NCBI GenBank assembly: GCA_018287875.1
Contig: JAGVVL010000002.1
Span: forward strand, 2,790,001 to 2,854,000
Direction of reading: 5' to 3'
DNA length: 64,000 nt
DNA from: Nigrospora sphaerica
Lineage: Eukaryota; Ascomycota; Sordariomycetes; Amphisphaeriales; Apiosporaceae
Below, piece by piece: positions 36,801 through 48,799 of this stretch. Within the stretch, counting starts at the first letter, position 1. The number at the start of each line of letters is the position of its first letter. The notes beneath the pieces were generated by a model that made no database searches, was not told where the DNA came from, and saw only the letters and a program-made list of their open reading frames with translations. Made by a program: the position numbers and the translations under genes.

Positions 36801-39263
36801 CACCTGTTTGTCTACCTGCTATCCAGATACAGGCAGACACGCTCTGCCTCGCGAGCACCTCTAGCTGGGCAACTAACTCCAGTCCCTGCCTACCTCGACC
36901 TTCCAGGGTTGTTGCGGCCGTAGCGCAGAGACTCGGGGAGAAATCTCCAGCGCTCGCCCTTCCCCTTGTCACCCCCGAGGGGCCCGCTAGCGCAGTAGGC
37001 CGAGTGGAGTTCGACTGTCCGAAGAAGCCGACAAGGCTGTCCTGTCCGTTCGAGAAGAGGAAGAGAGTCCTGCTTGTCCAGGCTATCATCTGACAGGTCG
37101 TCTTTTGATGCCGCCCCAGCCACTCGCCGGCATGGATTGTTTGAGGATCACTGGGTCCATCCGTCAGGGCGCAAACCGCATACGGCCACAAAGGGACTGC
37201 AGGCGTTTTCAGCTTCGCCTAGTGCATTTTGGTCCCCGAATGTTCCTCCGCCCCGAGTCGAGCCCAGCGGAATGGGCGAACTTGCTTGCATTTACTAATA
37301 GGAAAAGAAGAAAGGACAGGGTAGTTACCGTGAATCCGAAGATCCATGGCCTGGGGTCTGCGGGTTTCGCCCCGCTTATGGCCACCACGTTGCTGCCGCT
37401 TCACGTGGGTGGTTCAACTTGAACCTGGCTGCTCGTAAAGGAAATGAAGCTTCGAGCCCGTACGCCAGGTACCTGCGTTAGAAGCTCTTGTCGCTTCCCC
37501 TATGCGGGGGGAAAGAGCAAGCCACCACCTGGACGATGGCGGTCGGGCCAGTCCGGCCGAGACCGCAGGTACAGCCAAATGATTATACTTCCTAACTTGC
37601 AGGCTAAGGCAGAGTACGCATATGGCGCTCCAGTCTTCCGTGGAAGCTCTTCCATGGGCGACCGTTCCATGACTGCCCCCTTCATGTCATGTCAATAATG
37701 TCAGAACTTGGCTAACGGTATGTGGCGAGACCACAGCACCCGAGCACGTGGCAGGCTTCGATCGCCAAAACAGGCGCCGCCTCGGCGGTTGCGTGTTTCA
37801 ACACAGCCTGCCGTGTCAGAAATCAGATCGGGGCGTGTTCGACGGGCGCTTGTGTCTCGGGCCCATGAAGTGCGGATAATAATAGTACGCAAGTGTGTCG
37901 TATGTACGGCACTTGGCATCATACGCCCGGCTGCACAGCCCTGTTCGATTCAGCGAAAAAGCCAAGTGCAGATTCGTGTCGCCAGCAACGCGACGCCTAC
38001 AAATAGACCCCGGCATCAGCGTCGCGGAGATATCCTTGAAGGCCTTGCTTGCATGCCTACGGACCCCTAGTTCGTGCATATTCTGGCCGCCCAATTTGAA
38101 GCACTACGTCAGCCGGCAGCACTCATTGCTTTCTTCCGCCCGGTTGGGCTGGCTGTGAAATGACTGACGGTGACCGTTCCGTTTCCTCCGCCTCTCTCCA
38201 GTTTCTTGCATCTATAGATCCGGGCGGCGCGCCCACCGAGATTGAAGTGGCACGCAGGCAGCTCAAGCTCACCGGGGGCCCTCAAGGCTTTCGGGTCCGT
38301 ACAGGAAACCAGGTACTCCGTACTCGAGGTACATACCACGGGTGTGTCTTTTGGCTTTTGTTGCCATGCCGCCCATCCGGGCGCCCACTGGACGCAAACG
38401 CGCGGTTGAACCCTAAGGAGCGACACTTGTCATTCAACCCTCCTCGAGTTCAATCTTGAGCGGCGCCGGATCCTGGCTATCCGGGCCGTTGACAGCAACT
38501 CTGTCGCTCATCCGCGCTCTAGCCCCAACGGCCAGAAGGCTTCTTTCGTCTGGAACCGGCAATGTTCGCGAAGAAAAGCATCAGCAAGGGAGGCACTACC
38601 CGAGGCTGTTTCACGTGGCAAACCACATGGTTTTTTTTTCGTCTCGTATGGGAAAGTTGACCGCCGGCCTTCGTGGATGCGAAGGGAGAAGCTTTCCGTC
38701 TTGCTCCTCCCTCGCGCCTCCGCGCTGATCGTGCCCGCCAAGGCCAACGACGACGTGTTCCGATGTCCCATTGTCGAACCCGGGAGCTAGGACTTGTTTT
38801 GTTTACAGGTCAAGTCCGGAGTCCTGCTTTCAGCTGTCAGCACAAGGGTGGGTATCCACCCGTCCGCCTCGCAATAGCCTCCCCTCTGTCCACCCTGTCT
38901 GTTCTTTGTATATCCGTCCACCCGTGGCCACCGTTCTCGGGTGCTTTGCTCATCATGAAAAAGCCCAATAGTCTGGGTGTCTAGCGGACAACCCTGTCGT
39001 CGGAAGACGGTAGCCCCGACAGTTTGGCCTGTACCCGTCTGGTGATCCCAGCTCGTTATGCTCCGTAGGGAAGAGCTCAAGATGAATTGCTGCGCCACAT
39101 TGGCATTCAGCTGGTAATATCAGTAGAAGCCCACTTGCCCATACGTCGGCATAGAATCGTGTTGGGAGGCATTCGAGAATAAGCTCATACCGCGAAATCT
39201 AAAAGGCCCCTGTCAGTATCGAACACGGCGTAGATGCATTCTACTCCAAGATACACCATGTGC

Positions 39264-39518
39264 TTATGACCTCTCGTACACTCCACCGTAGAGACTCGCC
39301 GACTTTATCAAAATGGCACATTTCCTCGGTGATACGTCTACTGGAAATTCATGCCTAGCAATTGGGTTGGCCATAAAAATGCCGAAATTCGGTCGCTGCG
39401 GCTGGTGACGAAGAACGATATAACTCATAAATTTGAGTGGAAAGATATGGACCGACTCGTCAAGATTGACATAGCTAATAGACAGCGAGGACGTTTCCCC
39501 GAGTATTGATATAAGCAC
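39264..39518 (-). pseudogene. Possible gene fragment (unrecognised)
   Basis: An 84-codon minus-strand frame with unusually ordinary amino-acid composition for this region (ISILGETSSLSISYVNLDE..., hydrophobic and charged residues in balance). It stays open a little upstream of its first ATG. It lies in an AT-richer patch and has no recognisable domain. It could be an exon, a decayed gene or chance. Confidence 0.2.
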
Positions 39519-39956
39519 TGTGCCCGTGTCAACTCGGCGGCAGACTCGCCGTGGTCATTTTCAATACATGGGAGATTGCTGAATTTTACAGCCAGGCATC
39601 GCCTGTTGTTTATTGCGAGAGGCGGAAACAGGAAGCTTACGCAGCTGTGAGCACAGCCCAGACATTTCAGAACAACTATGACTACCTAGTCTCATTTCCT
39701 ACTGCCGAAAGCGTGCGAAAGTAAGGAGGACTGTGTTTCTGGAACGTAGTGGTAGCCCCACGAAACGAAGTCTGCAAGTCTGTTGTGCCGCAATGGCTGC
39801 AGCGGAACTGGAGTACTAGCAGTGTGAGATGCTGCTAAGACAGAGTAACTTGGTAGGGCTATTGGTATTCATAGGAACTGTACGTCAATAAAGCTTCCTC
39901 GCTAATCATTAAGATGAAAGAACCGATAACCCCTGGGTATCGAGTCACGCCACACC

Positions 39957-40172
39957 CTATAACACAGAGGTTCTACAAGGGAAGTCGCGGATCTGAAGCA
40001 TTGTCGATTTCCAGAGCTCTTTGCTCGAGGCTTCGTCGTCCTTGTCATGGTCCGGTTCCCTGCATTCATGGCCATAGAAATCGTAGAAGATGTCCAGATT
40101 GACGAGTTCTGGGCGTTGAGTGAGTGGGAACATGTACCGAACAATCCGGCCCGTGGGCATCCATCCACTCAT
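39957..40172 (-). pseudogene. Possible gene fragment (unrecognised)
   Basis: A 71-codon minus-strand frame (GRIVRYMFPLTQRPELVNL, then DIFYDFYGHECREPDHDKD) whose composition again looks protein-like. It is 440 bases upstream of the 39264-39518 fragment on the same strand. I could not join the two with convincing splice sites, and no family is recognised. Confidence 0.2.
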
Positions 40173-42911
40173 GACTTGGATCCAAATAAGTACCTAGGTA
40201 TCTACCTCTGCATCTTTAATGATGAAAGAAGGTTGCTCTGCTCCCCAAGGGCTGTCCCGGGCTCGCGTCTCACACGAATTAGCGACGCTGGGCGCGATCG
40301 GAGGCGTCTTTTGGGGTCCAACACGTCGAGTTCCGCCTGGCCGGTTTACCTGGCCAAGCAGTACCTGGCGTCCAGCTCCTGTGGACACACAAAACGTCAC
40401 GCCAGCCGCTCGGTCGGCTCCTAAGCCGGCCGCTTCCACCGCGCGGAAACCCTCTGTATAGCCGACTGCTTGGTCGTTGTGTAGCTCGATTATGGTCGGG
40501 AAGCGAGTGAGACCAGCTTGCGGCCCTGCGCGAGCGCGGATGGGAAAGGCGGTAGACCATGGTCTTGTTCCCCCCTCCCCAAGCGAACCGTCTGGTCGGG
40601 TGCTGACGAGCAGGCGGGGTGCGGCAATATTGCGCACAGGCGGTGGATTGACGATTCCCTGCCGCAAGACCCGGTGGGCACGTGGGCTTGTCCACAACAG
40701 CTCCCCCATCCCTACTCTCGGGCAAATGTCCTGGCGTGTCGATCACGGAATGGGAACCTACAGTGCGCCGGGGTATATTACATAACCCGATACCCCGAGG
40801 GCGCTTGGACAGCCATAAGTGGCTCTTGGGTCGGCGTTCTTTGCCGGCACGTATATATGACGAGGTGGCCTGACTGTAGCAAGTGCTTGAGTAAAGAAGG
40901 AGGCGAATAGCTAAGCATTGGGGTAGGGGTGGATAAGGTCGTAGTGCGTGTGAGATGGCTGCCTTGGCGACCAACAACGCCCGCCTCCCCCCTCCTCGCC
41001 ATTTCATGTATCCAACAACGGCTCCCCGCATCAACGCTCCGGGAGCTAATCGCTTACACCCGGTTCCGCCACTTCGGACCCAAGCCGGGTCCTCGAGTTG
41101 CATCCGTCACTATCAGGACGATAGCAGGTGCCATGTGACTGGCTACCTGGGGCTGTAACCGACTAGAGAGGCCCGACAGGCTCGTTCATCCAATGGCTTC
41201 ATAGGCCGACGACAGGAGACCACTATGTACACCGACGGACACGCACCTCGTATCCGCCCGGTTCAGCTCAGGCTGCTCAGCTCTGCTGCAGAGCGTCCCA
41301 TAGGAGGGAACTTTCGAAGAAGAGTCCCCCTCCCCATGGCTCGGTCCCGCGAAGCCGACTGCGCCCCCGATCAGGGCTGAGTGGCCAGGGCGGCTTAGAT
41401 GAACATGTGTCTGCCTACTGGTGGTGGCGGCCATCAGTCGGTGTGATGTAGCCGAAGCTGCAACGGCGTTGTTGTCGTGCCAAAAAGCGAAATCCTGCTG
41501 GCAGCCTGTTGCGCCCGCTCTGTACCTGGACGCTTTGCTGCTGCTCCTCCCCCTCCCTCATACCCCCGCAAGGAGGAGGAGGTACGTAGTACGACGTGGG
41601 AACAGCGGGGCCACGTATCTTATACAGAGGAGCTCCCGGCAGATGGGAATCGGCCGCAGCGATAAAATGGGCCACCCATTCGTCTTGACAGAGCCACGCC
41701 GGTCGCGGGCGCATACCTACCGTGTCGAGAAGGCCTCGGGCTCGGTTTGATTCCCGAGGACGGATTGTAGTCACTTGTGTGGGTACCAAATACCAGTAGC
41801 ATCGATAATGAAAGTGGAAAGCTACCCAGTACGGCGTATGGGGGCCCCGTGACAGGTCCAACGAGGTATTCGGCAAGCCTGCCTAAGGTACCCAGCTAGC
41901 GTCTCCATTGGCATCGGGGACTGCATTGCGGCCGGAGCGTCGACCAGGCCTGTCGGGGGTACGCCCATATGCGCTGTTACTCTGTGTTTGTATTTTTAGT
42001 AAGTACTGAGGGTGAGATGGCAGGTAGGCAGGCCGGGAGGTACGCATGCGCATTGTCACGCCTACCGCAGTATAGTCGAGCGATGAGCTGGAGGCTGGGG
42101 GAAACCAGTGTGTTGGAGGTCAGCAAGTCTGTGCTTGATCCAGACCCGGTGTTACTACTACCTGTACCTCTGTAAGAAAGAACCTAGAGAGGAGGTAGTT
42201 GTGTGTGCTACTCTACAGGGTATGTAAGTAGGAAGTCCCCCCCCCTCTAAGCGACCTTTGCCCGTCCCCTCGTGGCGCGGCGGGTGGAGGATGTCCAACA
42301 TGAGGGCGCCTTGTCGCCATGGCAGACTTCCTTTGGGGCCTCGGCAGCGACACACGCCGACCCCCCCCCAAAGCAAAGCAAGGCAAATGAAGACAGGCCG
42401 CAGACGGGCCAGCCCCTGCCGTACAGCGGCGGCAATGGAGAAATGGTACTGGCGATCGGCCTCTGTCCCCACGTCTTTTCAGGTGCCTGCGAGAGTGGGG
42501 AGAGTCAACGCTCATATCCCATCAAGCCACCCCGGGAGGGGCCACCGTACTATTTACTTCTTGTTATCTGCCCTAGCCTACCGGCGTGTGACTGGCTGAG
42601 GCCAGTCGCTAATCGTGAAACTACATGGGATTCAGCCTTGCCAACACCGAGGAAGAGTCATTCTTTGTTTGCTCTTCTTGCACTCTTCCCTCCCGTTGCT
42701 CGCACCCGGAGCGGCCAGAAGCGAAGCGCCTTTCCGACCGACCAGTTCCGTGTCATGACGGCCGGCCTGACTCGCTTCAACATCGAGGTACCACCGCGCG
42801 CCACCTCTTTCGCTGGACCCGGCCAGCGGCGGCCAGATATCGCGTCCCGTGCATTCCACTCTCGGATGCTTGCGGCAGCCTGACGGCCGTGCTCAATCGT
42901 CGGCCCTCGCC

Positions 42912-45872
42912 ATGGAAAACGTAGTAGAGCAGCTGGTGCTCTCGCCCTTCAGGGAGATTGCCGACAAGGCGAAGGCGGCCGTGGAGAACGCCGAGAATGC
43001 TGGGGACCATGTCCCGCCGCTGATGCGCAAAGCCGCCGAGAGCCTAGCAAAGGAGGGGGACAGAGCATTAAAGAGGATCGAGCCGCTCTGCACCCGAAAT
43101 TATGAGCAGTACGGCGCCAACTTTGTGGACGCCATCAAGGAGCATGGTGAGACCCGGCCGCTGCGGCTCTTGGCCCCGAAACCTTCGCGGCATTCGAACT
43201 AACGAGGCAACCCCCGCAGAGGAGATCGCACAGTACCTCAGGGAGCTCGATGGCCTGCTGTGGGATTTCGAGGACTACATCACGGTCGAGGACTACGACG
43301 CGGACAAGTTTGAGCAGCTCCGCGGCGCTTCCAGGCAGGCCGCCCCCAAAATCGTCGACATCCTGAAGCGGATGAAGCTTGTGGAGCCCGAACGTCCTGT
43401 GTACGCCGCGCTGTCGCCCAAGAGTCTCTCTCTTCGCGCCCCGAGCATCGCGAGCGGGAGCTCGCAGATTCTGGCGGAGGTGCCTCCCGCTGAAGGGTCG
43501 ACGCCCGGCACTCCTTCGGCCGGGCCTGACCTGGACAGGACGATCTCGCACCAGTCGGGCCCCTTCACGCACCCCGCCGATCCGCCGCCGCCTCGGCCGC
43601 CATCTGCCAACCCGTGGCAAGTCGGCAGCCCTCCCGGGCCCCCGTCCGATACACTCGATTTGCCGTTGGATGAAGGACCGGCCCCGGAGCAGCGCCCCGG
43701 CCTGGGCGACGACTCCCCAACGCTCCCCCCCGCGCAGCTGAGGCGGCGAACGCTGTCTGCCGAGGACCATGCGGCACAGGGACGGTCTTCTTCCTTGACA
43801 CAGGCCGTCATGTCTGTCGACGATGCTACCGAGCGAATGCAGGGCATGTCGATCGGCAGCCGTGACCGGGCCAACTCGGCAGGCCAGCGTCCCATCAGCC
43901 CATACGACGCCCGGCGGTCGTCGGTGCAGTCGTTCGACTTGCCTGTCAGTCCCGTCCTGTCCAGAGGTTCGCTGCAATTTGCCTTGGCTACGGACTCGAT
44001 ACCCGAGAACAGCGCCGTGGGAAGTCACCAGCAATATGCCACCTGGGGCAATTTCTCGACCCTGACGCAAAGATACTCGTCCCACAACCCACCCCCACCC
44101 AGGACGCACCAGCCATCCGCCGATTCGTTTTTCGACATCCTCCGAGCCAATGACTCCTCGGGCGCGGGGGCCCCGGCACAAACTCCCACAAGCCCCCTTA
44201 GTCCGCTTGGGGCTGCCCAGCCGCACCCGTCCGAGCGACCATCCTCCGAGCTCGGCCGTGGGTACCCGATGGAAGCGAGTGACCCAGCCGGCGCCCCGTT
44301 TCCCCGAACTCCCCAATCCGTCGAGGAAAAGATAGTGGTGCCGCAGCCGACCGGCCCCCAGCGGTACAGCGACCCGGGTATCATACCGGTGGTGTCGGAG
44401 GAGCCGGAAGAACCCCATATGCCGCCCAGGAAGCCCGACTGCAGCATCGGCCCCCACAGCTCCTTCTACCAGTGCAAAGGGTTTTGCAAGGGCGCCGAGA
44501 GCGCAGTGAACGGCGAGGCGGGCTACAAGAGGATCAAGCGGCCCATGGGGGTAGGTAATTCCTCGGTATGCCGGCCGCCTGCTTGAGGCCATGCTGACCT
44601 GACCCCACAGAGCTTCTCGACCATGCTTGTGGCCAAGTGCAACACCTGCTTCTTCGAGCTCGATTACCGGGCGGTCGAACTGGACATGAAGAACGAACGT
44701 GAGAGCCTCCCGCAGGGCGAGACTTGGGGATCTCGGGATGCTGACCGGGCCGACAGCGAGCGGAAACCTGTCGTACGATGGCATTCGCTACCGCCTGAGG
44801 TTTCTTCGGAAAAGCCACATTTATTGCAAGCAAGTCGACGAGAAGCTCTTCGGCTGCATCTTCTGCATTAAGGCGGGCAACACGCTGGAGGAAAGCGACG
44901 CCACCGTGTTCCTCAGCCAGGAACAGCTATTCAGTCACATGGCCCGCCACCCGCGCCCCCTTCCCGCCGTCTCCGGCTTCACCATTTTCGACGGCGACAC
45001 GGCCTCCGCCGGCCAGAAGGACGACTACGATCTGTGGTTCACCCGCCCACCCGTGCCCTCCCAGATGCCGGCCATCTCGCCCGAGGTTGGCAAGCTGCCG
45101 GCCGCCATCGCCACCGAGACGCGGAAGATGACGCACGGCCTCCTACGGGCGCCGCCGGACAAGGCGCCCGTGCTTCAGTACGCCGTCGGGGCGCGCATCG
45201 TGGGCATCGAGTTCCCGGCCAAGTACGAGGGGAAGTGGGGCATCGGCTGGCACGACGGCATGTACGGCGTGTTCGAAGTCGATTCGGTGCGCCTCGAGGC
45301 GCCGCCGCGGAACGAGGTGCGCATGCACGGCGCGAGCAACATGCAGGCGGTGGCGCGGTGGAGGTTCCGCCAGGCGGGTGAAGGCAACTGGCTCCGGTTC
45401 GACAAGGGGGACGTCATCACGAACATCAGCTGTAGGCCCCCCTTTCGCTTCTCTCGCGCCCCCTCGCTACACCCATAAGACAGGGAGGGAACCCTGGTGC
45501 TAACCCGCGAAATTCAAAAATCCAGGGGCTTACACCGACCACTGGTGCTGGTCCGGGACCTCGTCCAAGAACTGGGGCATCTTTCCCCAGTCGCACATCG
45601 AGCCCAACACGCTCAGCGACAAGCCGTCGGGCGACAGCAACAGCGGGGGCGAGCGGAAGACGCCCATGTTGTTCCGCGCCCGCAACAGTGACCGTAAGTT
45701 GAGTCGCGGCACCGACCCTTCTCCTCTAGGTCTGGATATTGATTAGCTTGGCTTTTTTTTTCCTTCCTGCTCTCTAGCGCCGGAATCCCCCCCTCTCCGT
45801 CGTGTCACCACGGGGAGCAAAATACAACGTCTCCTCGGCGGCGCGGGCATCGGCGACCTGGGCTTTTCGTAG
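42912..45872 (+). CDS. SH3-domain protein with a Cys/His zinc-finger-like region
   Basis: Six exons: 42912-43146, 43220-44550, 44611-44698, 44757-45431, 45526-45693 and 45778-45872; 863 residues, all phases matching. Residues 1-135 are helical and charged (MENVVEQLVLSPFREIADKA and on). Residues 150-480 are Pro/Ser-rich and disordered, with many SP/TP sites. A Cys/His region follows: CKGFC near 500, CNTC at 532-535, a single Cys at 575, CIFC at 585-588 and HMARH at 612-616. The spacing suggests a bound metal. Next comes a block with YEGKWGIGWHDGMYGVFEVD, then an SH3 domain at about 750-800 (WLRFDKGDVITNI, WAYTDHWCWSG, WGIFPQSHIEP). The last 30 residues come from a small terminal exon. The architecture suggests a scaffold that binds proline-rich partners, perhaps at the cell cortex, but this is inferred. 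Confidence 0.85.
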
Positions 45873-45891
45873 GCCTTGGTCTACCAGCAGA

Positions 45892-45938
45892 AAGAAGGAG
45901 AAGAAGAAGAGGGGGAGGAGGAGGAGGAGGAGGAGGAG
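45892..45938. repeat. (GAA/GAG)n trinucleotide repeat
   Basis: A purine tract of GAA then GAG triplets beginning about 20 bases after the SH3-gene stop codon, so likely in its 3' UTR. Confidence 0.85.
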
Positions 45939-46427
45939 CAGCATGGTGGCGCGATGGACTCGCGAAAAGGGAAGGGCAACTCTCCCAAACGCGGCTTGTC
46001 CTCGCCAGGCCACGGCCGATGGAAATCTTCTTTGGCACCCCGCTTATATATACCCCTTGCTTTTTTTTCTTTCCTTCCCTTCTTTTCTCTGTAGAAGGCA
46101 TATCTTTTCGTTATATACCAAACCAGCGTATGTCCGTTTCGTTTTATGTCGTCGGCGTGACGCCACGCGAGCGTCAACGTGAGCAGAGCCACATACGAAG
46201 AATGATTGTTGTTCGAGATCCCGTCTCCACGTGTTCGCCCACGTGTCACATTGGGGGCATAGTCACCCACTTCCGCGCCTGGGGTCAGCCTTCCCTTCAA
46301 GGAGCGGCTCGAACTCTCGACTTTGCGCCTGCATCCTTCTACTCTCCATCCACCAGCGAGTAGGCTCTCTCCCTAGGCATACAGGCACGAAAACAAGACT
46401 TATTGAGAAGGCTGCATCAAGTATACG

Positions 46428-46613
46428 ATGGGAAACAACTCGAGCAACCCCATTCGGCAGCAGTCCGTGCCGGACGCGTCGCCAGGACGCCCTTATACAA
46501 CTGGTAGCGGTAACGAGGAAGAGCACGACGAAGACAACGTGCCTGAGCCGGGGGCCGAAGAGGCCTCCGAAAGACCTGATGGTTCCGATCTGGGGTGCTG
46601 GGCTCCTTGTTAA
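46428..46613 (+). CDS. Candidate 61-residue small protein with myristoylation-like start
   Basis: The frame begins MGNNSSNP, which fits the Gly2/Ser6 N-myristoylation pattern. It is acidic (EEEHDEDN) and ends in a Cys-Trp-Ala-Pro-Cys tail. It lies between two convergent genes and overlaps what should be the PEX12 3' UTR. Nothing shows that it is transcribed; treat it as weak. Confidence 0.18.
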   Translation: MGNNSSNPIRQQSVPDASPGRPYTTGSGNEEEHDEDNVPEPGAEEASERPDGSDLGCWAPC

Positions 46614-46782
46614 TCTCATTATTACTACTTCAACCCTCGTGTCCAGAAAGCGGGCCCCTCCACTCGGGTGGCGGTATTGCATTCTCTGTGAAATACGACG
46701 ACAGGCCGCCCCCCTCCAGACCCCGGAACTCCACGCCGTGCAGGTAATTAATGCTAGTTGTTGTACAATGCCGTCGTTTCGC

Positions 46783-48084
46783 TCATACCATGATGCGCCT
46801 GAGACCCTCGGTTCCGCCCAGCACCCGCCGCCCCGTCACGGGGCAGCGGCCCTGGCCGCTCTCCCACTTGCCTTCCCGGTCGACCATGAACTCCTCTTGC
46901 CGCGGGTGCGACCCGTCGACCCACCTGTGCACGCACGTGTAGCAGTAGACGATGCCCGTCTGGCAGGCCGTGGGCGTCACAATCTCGCCCTCGCAGATGG
47001 GGCACGCGTCCGAGTCGGGCGGCGCCGGTACCGTGTAGATGGGCAAGAGCGAGGCGGCGGCGATGGGCGCGTTTTCAGCATGGCCCGGCTCCGCCTCCTT
47101 CTCCTCCCGCGTCTTTTCCAGGGCGTCCCCGGCCTTCTCGTCCTTGGGCGCGACCTGCAGGCCGGGCTTCGCCAGACCGCTGACGATGGGAGGCGGCAGC
47201 TCAAGGTTCTCCGCCGCCTTGCGCGTCAGCTGCTTGGCAAAGTCGGAGGCGTACCACCACTCGAGGAACTTGAGCGCAAATATACTGGTCGGCAGCAAGA
47301 CGGACAAGCTGCTAAGGAGACGAGGACCCAGGGTCCTCGGCGAGAAGAAACTAGCACTGGTTCCGGCGGCGGGCACCCGCCCCAGCGCGGGTGCTTCCAG
47401 CGCCTCGAGGGCTTTGAAGTCGGCCATGTTCATGCGCCGCACGCGCGTGCCGATGAGCCACATGAGGGGGTTGTGGTACTTGGACCCGTCAAACAGGTAG
47501 GCCAAGTTGAAGGCCAGCACGGCAAAGGAGTAGGCGGCGTGAACCGAGGGGTAGATGTTCCGGATGAACCAGCGGTAGTAGTGCATGATGCGCTGCCGCA
47601 CGGTCGGGTGGGCGGGCATGCGGGTGTAGGCGGCGCCCAGCAGGGCGCGGGGCGCCTCAATCTCGTGGCTCTCGTCCAGCTTGCGCTTGAGATAGGGCAC
47701 ACCGACGGCGACGAGGAGGTTGCGCCAGACGTCGCGCTCCGTCAGGCGCAGCGTCTCGCGGACGAGCGGCGCGGCGGCGCGGGCGGCGCGGGGGATCTCG
47801 GCGGCGAGGCCGGCCTCGCGCTTGAGACCGTAGAAGTGCTCGGTGAAGCTGCCGCCGCGCGTGCGCAGGTAGTGGCGCTCGACGAGTAGCATGAGCAGGG
47901 CGTAGAGCTCGTCGTACGAGTTGAGGATGCGCAGGAGGTAGCGCGGATAGCGCTGGGTCGCGACCGTCAGGAGGTAGCGCAGCGTCGGCGGCAGCAGCGA
48001 GTTGAGCTGCTGCTCCGAGAGCAGCTCGAACAGGGACGGCTTCTGGTCATCGAAGGTGCCCCGAAGGGCGGTGACGAACTCCAT
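46783..48084 (-). CDS. PEX12: Peroxin-12, peroxisomal RING ubiquitin-ligase subunit
   Basis: Single exon, 433 residues from the ATG at 48084 ([22 protein letters not shown], the usual PEX12 beginning). PEX12 sits in the peroxisomal membrane with PEX2 and PEX10, where the trio ubiquitinates the import receptor PEX5 for recycling. Family marks are the [20 protein letters not shown] helices (SYDELYALL near 60), [26 protein letters not shown] about 160-185, and [13 protein letters not shown] about 270. The C-terminal RING starts with [14 protein letters not shown], then YCYTCVHRW and CPVTGRRV. As in other PEX12 proteins the RING has fewer zinc ligands than a canonical one. The frame stays open upstream to an ATG at 48354, which would add 90 basic residues. 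I prefer the internal start because it matches the family. Confidence 0.95.
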   Translation of the reverse strand: MEFVTALRGTFDDQKPSLFELLSEQQLNSLLPPTLRYLLTVATQRYPRYLLRILNSYDELYALLMLLVERHYLRTRGGSFTEHFYGLKREAGLAAEIPRAARAAAPLVRETLRLTERDVWRNLLVAVGVPYLKRKLDESHEIEAPRALLGAAYTRMPAHPTVRQRIMHYYRWFIRNIYPSVHAAYSFAVLAFNLAYLFDGSKYHNPLMWLIGTRVRRMNMADFKALEALEAPALGRVPAAGTSASFFSPRTLGPRLLSSLSVLLPTSIFALKFLEWWYASDFAKQLTRKAAENLELPPPIVSGLAKPGLQVAPKDEKAGDALEKTREEKEAEPGHAENAPIAAASLLPIYTVPAPPDSDACPICEGEIVTPTACQTGIVYCYTCVHRWVDGSHPRQEEFMVDREGKWESGQGRCPVTGRRVLGGTEGLRRIMV

Positions 48085-48799
48085 GGGGAGGGCGACTGCT
48101 TTCGCATCGGGAGCCCGGAACGGGGCGGTTGGAGGGGGCCTCGGGGGCGGAAGGAGGGACGGAAAATGGCGTCGTGCGTTAGGAGGTTGGCATCGTTGGG
48201 CGGTCGAGGCACGGGGAGACGACGCGGCTACGGCGAAGGCCCACGGCTTCGCTGTCCTGGAGAGCAAGGAGAGTCTGGAGAGTGTCGCTATTTGGGAGAT
48301 GGATGGGAGAGCCGGTGAACCTCCCTTGAGATGCCGAGGTTCCTGTACGTACATGGGATACCCCCATAGGGATCATAACCTTAGCCGTGACGTGGAGCAC
48401 AGACCCGCTCGCCTCCTTCCCAGCCCGGGGGTCGCAGATCCACTCCTATGGGTCCATTTTAGGTACTCCCGTCGATGCATGTGCCTTTACCTCCATGCAG
48501 TCTCTCTCTCTCACCTTCACTTCTCGGCAGGTTGTCAATCGTGACGCATCGCGAAGCCTCCAGATGAAAACGGCCCATATCCTTCTATTACCACTTCAAG
48601 TCCCTAAGCCCAACGTCATTTAAATGGTGCTTGTTGCCGCATACCCCGTGGGGTGATTGTGGCGCACCTGGTATCGATGAAGCTGAATGAATCAGAACAC
48701 ACTCTCCCGCCCAGAACTCCGCAGTCGAGTATCTCCCCATGCCCTCGCTCCATAAACGCTCCCGCTCCCGCTGCTCTGCCTGCACCGCCCTCCACCATC
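48085..48799. other. Intergenic region between PEX12 start and GH16 stop
   Basis: Promoter of PEX12 plus the 3' region of the GH16 gene, tandem on the minus strand. The PEX12 frame stays open to 48354. No separate gene was seen. Confidence 0.55.

Larger units (their letters stand above)
33828..42911. other. 9.1 kb divergent intergenic region between G alpha and SH3-protein genes
   Basis: No gene can be supported. The first kilobase, upstream of the G alpha start, is GC-rich with GCA/GCG-type runs near 34640-34690. From about 39100 to 40200 the base composition becomes more AT-rich and two minus-strand frames look somewhat protein-like (listed separately). TACCTA words occur at 38340, 40190-40206 and 41880. 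The stretch is long enough to hold unannotated genes or lncRNAs with short exons. Confidence 0.5.
45873..46782. other. Convergent 3' intergenic region
   Basis: Between the stops of the SH3 gene (+) and PEX12 (-). It starts with a GAA/GAG repeat and holds one small candidate frame at 46428. Confidence 0.5.

Noticed and set aside
40279..41103. 274-codon minus-strand open frame
   Set aside because: No recognisable motif and shadow-like composition; overlapping frames in other phases look equally random.
43135..44784. 549-codon minus-strand open frame opposite the SH3 gene
   Set aside because: It is antisense to well-supported exons, Arg/Gly-rich, and spans their introns. It is a by-product of G/C at third codon positions.
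46290..46360. tRNA-like word (CTCGAACTCTCGAC) on the minus strand
   Set aside because: The expected T-stem pairs at only three of five positions, and no consistent D or anticodon arm follows.
46231..47889. 552-codon plus-strand open frame opposite PEX12
   Set aside because: It overlaps the whole PEX12 coding region in antisense and has a Gly/Arg/Leu shadow composition. PEX12 has clear family motifs.
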